Shown here piece by piece: positions 1 through 5,500 of a DNA stretch of 6,888 bases. Each line of letters starts with the position of its first letter. The first letter of the stretch is position 1. The stretch is from Planctomycetota bacterium (GTDB lineage Bacteria > Planctomycetota > Phycisphaerae > UBA1845 > Fen-1342), in NCBI GenBank assembly GCA_030616465.1, contig JAUWXH010000107.1, forward strand, positions 1 to 6,888. Reading direction: 5' to 3'. The position numbers and the translations under genes are program-made. Under the pieces are notes generated by a model. It had not been told where the DNA came from, ran no database searches, and was given only the letters and a program-made list of their open reading frames with translations.

Positions 1-1651
1 CGACATCATAAATAAGTTCTAAAATCTCACCTGTCTCCCCGGTGGCCTCGCCACTGCACTGGACCGCCGCATTAATGTACGCCGCTTCGAAGTCCAGTTG
101 CGATATGCGGTCCGACGGATCTAGCTTTGCAAGCGCCTCCCACACTTTAGCTACAGCGTACGCACAATCCCAGCCTGGGGGCAGCTTAACGAGAAAGGTC
201 TCTACCAAGGCCCTTAAGCATTCCGCCCAGGCTGCCCTCAACGATGGGGATGTGAACAGCGTTGGGTTTACCCAGGTCTCGAGCTGGAATGTCTGCTCCG
301 TCCGCATCGTCAGTGTAATCTCTAGGTCTCCCATGAACGCCGCCGGGACCACGGGGAGCAGTAGCGGAATCGCGATGTCGTCGTCTCTCTCGATATGCTT
401 GGCGAGTTGTTCGAAATCGAGAGCAACAAGGCCCTCTTCGGGGAACTCTGGTGCCGTGAGTTCGAAGGCGAGCTCCCACACGGCGTCCTTAGGAATACCC
501 GCGATCCAGAGGGGCACGCCAACTGCATCGACATTGCCGCTGTTGCCGTAAATGATCCTGAACGTTTGCGGTCGGCCCAGCCTGATTGTGTCGCGCGCCA
601 CGATGTCGACCCAGAGCTGCACGAACGGGCTACGGTAGGTCGAGGTGTGCGAGGCAGCGTCGCCACTGGTCGTGGCGGTGACGGTTACCGTCCGCGGCCG
701 TTCGTCCTCGACCGGGTTGTGCGTGGTGTACGTGATCAGGTACTGGTTGCGGATGGCCTGGGCGATCTGCTCGTAGAGCTGCCGGAGGTCATCCGGCGTC
801 GGGGCCTCGTAGTACACGCCGCCGGTGTTGTCAGACAGCTCTTGCAGACGGACCGGATTAAGCGACGAACCCAAACCGACCGTGTAGATCGGGACGCCGA
901 GCGTCTTGGCGTAGTCGATCACGTGCTGGTTTGTGTGCCAGGAGTCGTTGTCGTCGCCATCCGCCAGGACGATCAGCGCCAGGACGCCGGATTCACCGGA
1001 AAGCTGCTCGAGCCCCATGTACACGCCGTCGTACATGGAAGTTGAGCCGTGTGACGTGAGCGAGTCGACCGCGTCGCGAAGCGCTTGCTTGTCTGTGGTC
1101 ATGGGCTGGCTGAGGACCGCATCATCAGCGAACGACACCAAGCACGCGCGGTCCACCGGTCCCATCGCGTCGAGGAATTGACCGACAGCCTCTTTGGCCG
1201 CCTCTAAGCCTCCGTTCATGCTTCCGCTGGTGTCGATGACCAGGGCCACACTAAGCTCGCCGGCTCCCAGAAGTTCCTCCACTCCGGCAAGCTGTTCGGT
1301 GGTGGCCGACGGCTCGTCCTGGCCTTGCTCGGTCAGGGTGAAATTTGCGGCGCTCAGGCCAGAGATCGACTCGCGGTTCTCGTCCGTGACCTGGACGTAC
1401 ACCTTGATCTGCGGGAATTCGTCCACCTCGATCTGGGTGATGTTGACGTTGACCGGGCCTGTCCCGCCGTTCTGGGCGCGCAAAGCGAGCTTGCCGGGAC
1501 GGTACGGGATGTGGGGCCTCCGGACCGCTCCCGGCTCGCCAGGAACCGGGTCACCCGCTTGATCGGCAAACGCCGGTCCTGCGAAGAATCCGACGGCCGC
1601 GAGCCCCATGATCGCCACAACGCCACGAAATGTATTCCTCATCTTGCACAT
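1..1651 (-). CDS. Secreted VWA-domain protein (3' partial)
   Basis: Seen: 550 codons open from ATG at 1651 to the window edge, with no stop. Residues 1-29 form a Sec signal peptide: basic start, hydrophobic core, and a likely cut after PAFA before D30. Residues about 69-125 look like a beta-rich domain (ITQIEVDEFPQIKVYVQVTD), a common partner ahead of VWA. Residues about 133-315 are a von Willebrand A domain. Its metal site (MIDAS) looks complete: D140-T-S-G-S144 (DxSxS), T204 in GSTSMYDG, and D231 in LADGDDN. From Y339 to about W460 follows a beta-rich module with YGNSGNVDAVGVPLWIAGIP, resembling extracellular Ig-like or CARDB-type modules. Residues about 468-550 are more helical and carry C478, C496 and C532. 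Family knowledge: such domains bind protein ligands through a divalent metal. Inference: the protein is extracytoplasmic and adhesive or scaffolding; its partner is unknown. The start is fixed by AGGAGG 8 nt upstream; Met4 would be too far from it. More protein lies beyond base 1. Confidence 0.93.
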   Translation of the reverse strand, partial: MCKMRNTFRGVVAIMGLAAVGFFAGPAFADQAGDPVPGEPGAVRRPHIPYRPGKLALRAQNGGTGPVNVNITQIEVDEFPQIKVYVQVTDENRESISGLSAANFTLTEQGQDEPSATTEQLAGVEELLGAGELSVALVIDTSGSMNGGLEAAKEAVGQFLDAMGPVDRACLVSFADDAVLSQPMTTDKQALRDAVDSLTSHGSTSMYDGVYMGLEQLSGESGVLALIVLADGDDNDSWHTNQHVIDYAKTLGVPIYTVGLGSSLNPVRLQELSDNTGGVYYEAPTPDDLRQLYEQIAQAIRNQYLITYTTHNPVEDERPRTVTVTATTSGDAASHTSTYRSPFVQLWVDIVARDTIRLGRPQTFRIIYGNSGNVDAVGVPLWIAGIPKDAVWELAFELTAPEFPEEGLVALDFEQLAKHIERDDDIAIPLLLPVVPAAFMGDLEITLTMRTEQTFQLETWVNPTLFTSPSLRAAWAECLRALVETFLVKLPPGWDCAYAVAKVWEALAKLDPSDRISQLDFEAAYINAAVQCSGEATGETGEILELIYDV

Positions 1652-1659
1652 GTCCGTTT

Positions 1660-1665
1660 CCTCCT
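1660..1665 (-). promoter_or_regulatory. Shine-Dalgarno site for the VWA gene
   Basis: On the minus strand this reads AGGAGG, a perfect Shine-Dalgarno core, followed by an 8-nt spacer (AAACGGAC) and ATG at 1651. It lies in the 41-nt gap after the stop codon of the STAS gene. It favours the start at 1651 over the in-frame ATG at 1642, whose spacing would be 17 nt. It also suggests that the VWA gene initiates independently within a shared transcript. Confidence 0.85.
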
Positions 1666-1692
1666 GGTACGCCCTTGACCTGCGGGCTTTCG

Positions 1693-2121
1693 TTACGCTC
1701 CCACAGCCGCAACATGTGTGGCGGCGGGCCGGGTGGTTTGGCCCGATAGCAGCAATGCCACGTCATGGTTGCGGCGATACAGTTGCACGACGTTAGCCGG
1801 TTGGCCGTGGAGCGAGACGACCCGGCAACGGGCCTTGACGCTGCGGGCAAAGCCAATCAGCAGCGCCAGCACCAACGTCCACTGCGGTCCGATGGCCTCG
1901 ACACGGCTCAGATCGAACACGATTTCCTCAACGCCCGCGTCAGCGTGGCGACGCTGCAACCGGTCGAGCAGCCATGCCAGTTCCTCGTGGCTCAGTGTGG
2001 GTCCCGCCGGTTGAATTCGAAGCGACCCCGCTGTAGAGGCCTTGAACCTCCAACATTCCGGCTCCCACTCGGCGGCGCTCGTCATCGCTCCCAAATCTGC
2101 GTCCGTGCGTCTCCAACGCAT
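1693..2121 (-). CDS. STAS-domain protein, anti-sigma factor antagonist-like
   Basis: A 142-residue ORF. Residues about 24-125 match the STAS pattern: an opening strand (SLRIQPAG), a helix (HEELAWLLDRLQRR), the core strand EEIVFDLSRVEAIG, a long hydrophobic helix (TLVLALLIGFARSV), the strand CRVVSLHG, and a last helix (PANVVQLYRRN). Family knowledge: SpoIIAA/RsbV-type STAS proteins bind anti-sigma kinases and are switched by phosphorylation of a Ser in a D-S-S-G-like turn. Here that turn is G78-P-Q-W-T82, so the classic Ser is missing; T82 is the only hydroxyl residue there. No signal peptide or membrane segment is seen, so it is probably cytoplasmic. The start is uncertain: an in-frame stop at 2137-2139 limits extension, ATG 2121 has no clear ribosome site, and ATG 2085 has only a closely spaced GGGAG. 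Either start keeps the whole domain. It lies directly upstream of the secreted VWA gene on the same strand, with a 41-nt gap, so co-transcription is likely. A free-standing STAS protein of unknown partner is the safe reading. Confidence 0.75.
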   Translation of the reverse strand: MRWRRTDADLGAMTSAAEWEPECWRFKASTAGSLRIQPAGPTLSHEELAWLLDRLQRRHADAGVEEIVFDLSRVEAIGPQWTLVLALLIGFARSVKARCRVVSLHGQPANVVQLYRRNHDVALLLSGQTTRPAATHVAAVGA

Positions 2122-2205
2122 GGCACACCCGCGTCGTTACGCCGTACCCCCGGCTCACCCGCACGTCCAAGCCTCACCTTCGGCCACTATCTCTACGCAG
2201 CGGGG

Positions 2206-2253
2206 TCCGGAGCGACCGAGAAAAACTCGCCAGGTCGGTCGAAATAGTCCGGA
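2206..2253. repeat. Nested inverted repeat in the divergent spacer
   Basis: An outer pair of TCCGGA hexamers (2206-2211 and 2248-2253) encloses an inner perfect 7-bp inverted pair, CGACCGA (2213-2219) and TCGGTCG (2235-2241), with a 15-nt centre. The outer and inner arms are separated by 1 nt on the left and 6 nt on the right, so a single hairpin would have an asymmetric bulge. TCCGGA is itself a palindrome. No T-run follows, so a terminator is unlikely. The position between divergent genes would suit an operator, but in GC-rich DNA this could be chance. Confidence 0.35.
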
Positions 2254-2509
2254 CGAATGCGTGCCGCTCGCACGCACACGTCCGAACGCAACGATCAGCT
2301 GCGTACACAGGCCGGCCGAGCGCGGATCGCGCGTAAAGAGGAGGTCGATCCCGACGGGCACGTGCCAGCGGCGTCGGCGACTTGCTACCGAACGTGGAGC
2401 CGTGTCGAGTTCCGCGCATCCCCTGCCGAGGTTCCGGGAGGGGCCCGTCGACAGGTGGCTTCACGCGGCGACGGAGCGCGGTACCATATGCGCCTTCTCA
2501 CATTGATGC

Positions 2510-2515
2510 AGGGAG
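2510..2515 (+). promoter_or_regulatory. Shine-Dalgarno site for the TPR-CHAT gene
   Basis: AGGGAG lies 6 nt before ATG 2522. Together with the signal peptide that starts at that ATG, it fixes the start. The nearby ATGs at 2488 and 2506 are in other frames. Confidence 0.75.
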
Positions 2516-2521
2516 ATTGTG

Positions 2522-5500
2522 ATGAAGAGCTGCCCAACTCATCTACGGGTCGTGCTTGCGGTCGCATTGGCTGTTCTGTGTCCCGCGCCCGCATTGGCGG
2601 CCCCGTTCCAGGCGGAATCGCCGCCGCAATCTCAGCCGACGCCAGCGGCCGCGAGCCGCGATCTTGCGTCAGGCGACTTCGACCTGGACGCGTTCATCAA
2701 GAGCCTGAACCCGCCGACGGTGGAGCAGATCATCGCGTCGTTGGAGCCGATCCCGACGCTGGAGGAGGTGCTGGCGGCCCTGGAGGAGCCGGCGCCGCCG
2801 AGGCCGGAGTTGCCGGAAGAGGCGGCGAAGCGCGTGGCGGAGCTGGAGGAGCGTATTGCCGAGCTACGCAAGGAGGGACTTGCGGGCAATGACAAGGCGG
2901 CGCAGGACGCGGCGCTGGCCGAGGCGATCGAGCTGGCTGAGGAGGTCCTCGCAATTCGGCGGGAGCACCAGTCCGGCTGGACGAACGCCGACGGTGGGCC
3001 GGCCGAGTGGTACGAGGTGGGCAACGCCCGTCGGGCGGTCGCAGACCTGCACCTCTGGACCAGACTCCCGCCCGAACAGCGCGCCGAACTGGAAGATGCA
3101 GATGCGAAAGGCGCCGAGGCAAAAGATCTCTATTCCCAGGGCAAGTATGACCAGGCACTCGCACTCGTCCGCGAGCAACTAAAGGTTCGACATCGTTTGC
3201 TGGGCAACGAGCATGTGGACGTGGCGCTGAGCCTGCACAACTTGGCGTCGTTTCTGCGGGCCAAAGGCGACTACGCCGCGGCCGAGCCGCTCTTCCGCGA
3301 AGCGCTGCCGATGAAGCGCAAGCTGCTGGGCGACGACCACCCAGGCGTGGCGACGAGCCTGAACAACCTGGCGTTGTTGTTGCAGGACAAAGGCGACTAC
3401 GCGGAGGCCGAGCCGCTGTACCGCGAGGCGTTGGCGCTGCGGCGCAAGCTGCTGGGCGACGAAGACCCCGACGTGGCTCAAAGCCTCAGCAACCTAGCAT
3501 TGTTGCTGCACTACAAAGGCGACTACGGCGAGGCCGAGTCGCTTTGCCGCGAAGCGTTGGCGGTGCGGCGCAAGCTGCTCGGCGACGAGCATCCGGACGT
3601 GGCTGAAAGCCTGCACAACTTGGCTGCGTTGCTGAAGTCCAAGGGTGACTACCGCGGGGCCGAGCGCGTGCAGCGGGAGTCGCTGGCGATCAAGCGCAGA
3701 CTGCTGGGGGACGGGCATCCGGACGTGGCCCTCGGGCTGCACAACCTGGCGGCGCTGCTTCGCGCAAAAGGAGACTACGTCGGCGCTGAGGCGTTGTACC
3801 GGGAGGCAGAGGCGATCTTCCGCAGAACCCTTGGCGAGGAGCACCCGTACGTGGCTGCGACGCTCCAGAGCCTAGCGGGACTGCTCCATGACAAAGGGAG
3901 CTATGCCCAGGCTGAGGTGGTCTGCCGGGAGGCGCTGGCGATGCGGCGCAAGCTGCTGGGCGACGAGCGCCCGGACGTGGCTGAAAGCCTGAACAGCTTG
4001 GCTGCCTTGCTGAAGTCCAAAGGTGATTACGCCGGGGCCGAACCGCTGTACCGGGAGTCGTTGGCGATCCGGCGCAAGCTTCTGGGTGACGAGCATCCGG
4101 ACGTGGCCGTCAGCCTGCACAACTTGGCGGCGTTGCTGAGGGCCAAAGGCAACTACGCTGGCGCCGAGGCGCTGTACCGCGAGGCAGAGCCGATCTTCCG
4201 CAGAACCCTTGGCGAGGAGCACCCGTACGTGGGTGCCACCTTGGATGGCTTAGCGATGTTGCTACACCACAAAGCCGACTACGACGCGGCTGAGCCGCTG
4301 TACCACGAGGCGCTGGCGATGCGGCGCAAGCTGTTGGGCGACGAGCACCCGGGCGTGGCGAGGAGCCTGAACAACCTCGCGTATTTGCTGAAGGACAAGG
4401 GCGCCTACGCCGCCGCCGAGCCGCTCTTCCGCGAAGCGCTGGCGATGAAGCGCAAGCTGCTGGGCGACGAGCACCCGAGCGTGGCGACGAGCCTGAACAA
4501 CCTGGCGGGGTTGCTGCACGACAAAGGCGACTACGCCGCGGCCGAGCCGCTGTACCGCGAGGCGTTGGCGCTGCGGCGCAAGCTGCTGGGCGACGAGCAT
4601 CCGCAGGTGGCGACGAGCCTGAAGAACCTGGCGGCGTTGCTGCAGGCCAGAGACGACTACGCCGCGGCCGAGCCGCTGTTGGTCGAGGCGGCCGAGGTCT
4701 TCGAGAGAGCGCGCCTGCGCATCAGCACGCGCGGGGGGCTCGAGCGGGTCGGTCTGCATCGGACGCCGCTCCCATCGCTCGCCAGCGTTCAGGTTCGGCT
4801 GGACCGACACTTGGACGCCTGGCGGCGGCTGGAAGCGCACTTCGCGCGCGGTTTGCTGGACGAGATCGCGCTGCGACGGTCGCGCCCGCTGACGCCAGCA
4901 GAGCGCGACCACGAGGACAGTCTGATCGGCCGGTTGAGCAAGCTCGATGAACGCATCTCGTCACTGCTGGCCAAACCGGCGTCTGTGGACCGCGAGGCAC
5001 TGCTGGGCAAGCTGAAGCGCGAGCGCGAAACGCTCCAGGCCGAGCTGGTGCAATTCGCCGGCGCGATGCGGGACAAGTACGGCGTTGCCGCCGGCCAGGT
5101 GTATGAACTTGAGCAGATCCAGCGTAGCCTTGCCTCGGACGCGGTGCTGGTGGCTTGGGTGGACATCAAGGGTGATCCACATGCGGTCGATCCCAACGGC
5201 GAACACTGGGCGTGCCTCGTACGCCGCAAGGGCGAGCCGGTTTGGGTGAAGCTGCCCAGCACGGGAAAAGACGGGGCGTGGACTGAACAAGATGACGCGT
5301 TGCCCAGGCGAGCGGCTGAGCTGCTGGGGCAAGTAATCTCCGAGGGTCTGCATCCCGCGCTGGCAGCCCCGGAGCTCCCCGAGGACCTGTGCAAACGGAC
5401 AGGCGTATCGCTTGCAGGTCGAATGTTGCGTACCCGCAAGCGCCTGGATGCCGAAAGTCGTGATCTGCTCCTGCGATTGTCGGAGTCACCCCGCTGGAGC

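Larger units (their letters stand above)
2122..2521. other. Divergent intergenic region without a supported gene
   Basis: This 400-bp spacer separates the minus-strand STAS-VWA pair from the plus-strand TPR-CHAT gene, so both promoters should lie here. Short ORFs exist on both strands, but their translations are rich in Arg, Pro and Ser and show no domain pattern, so I read them as high-GC chance ORFs. No strong -35/-10 pair, riboswitch, tRNA or terminator with a T-run is visible. The only clear structure is the nested inverted repeat at 2206-2253. Confidence 0.7.

Noticed and set aside
395..1045. A 216-codon plus-strand ORF, and another at 42-551
   Set aside because: Both lie antisense to the VWA gene, which has a signal peptide, MIDAS residues and a perfect ribosome site. 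Their translations are Arg/Val/Asp-rich or Ser/Ala-rich with no domain pattern.
2174..2464. A 96-codon minus-strand ORF in the divergent spacer
   Set aside because: The translation is Arg/Pro/Ser-rich with no secondary-structure pattern or ribosome site; it is typical of chance ORFs in GC-rich spacers.
2460..2487. A possible sigma-70 promoter, TTCACG-16-TACCAT, before the CHAT gene
   Set aside because: Each box matches only 4 of 6 consensus bases, which is too weak to claim in a GC-rich genome without transcript data.
2257..2892. A 211-codon plus-strand ORF across the CHAT gene start
   Set aside because: It is in a different frame from the TPR-CHAT gene, overlaps its first 370 bases, and becomes a Gly/Ala/Arg-rich frame-shadow; no ribosome site or domain is seen.
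3179..4690. Regular 126-bp repeats considered as a CRISPR array or other non-coding repeat
   Set aside because: The repeats are contiguous, in frame, a multiple of three long and encode canonical TPR helices. There are no unique spacers.
3179..4912. Four similar minus-strand ORFs (3179-3481, 3494-3844, 3872-4222, 4262-4912) with internal repeats
   Set aside because: They are the mirror of the TPR repeats. Their mutual similarity, such as the identical starts MLLAKGSAEDRLCL 378 bp apart, follows directly from the duplicated plus-strand units.
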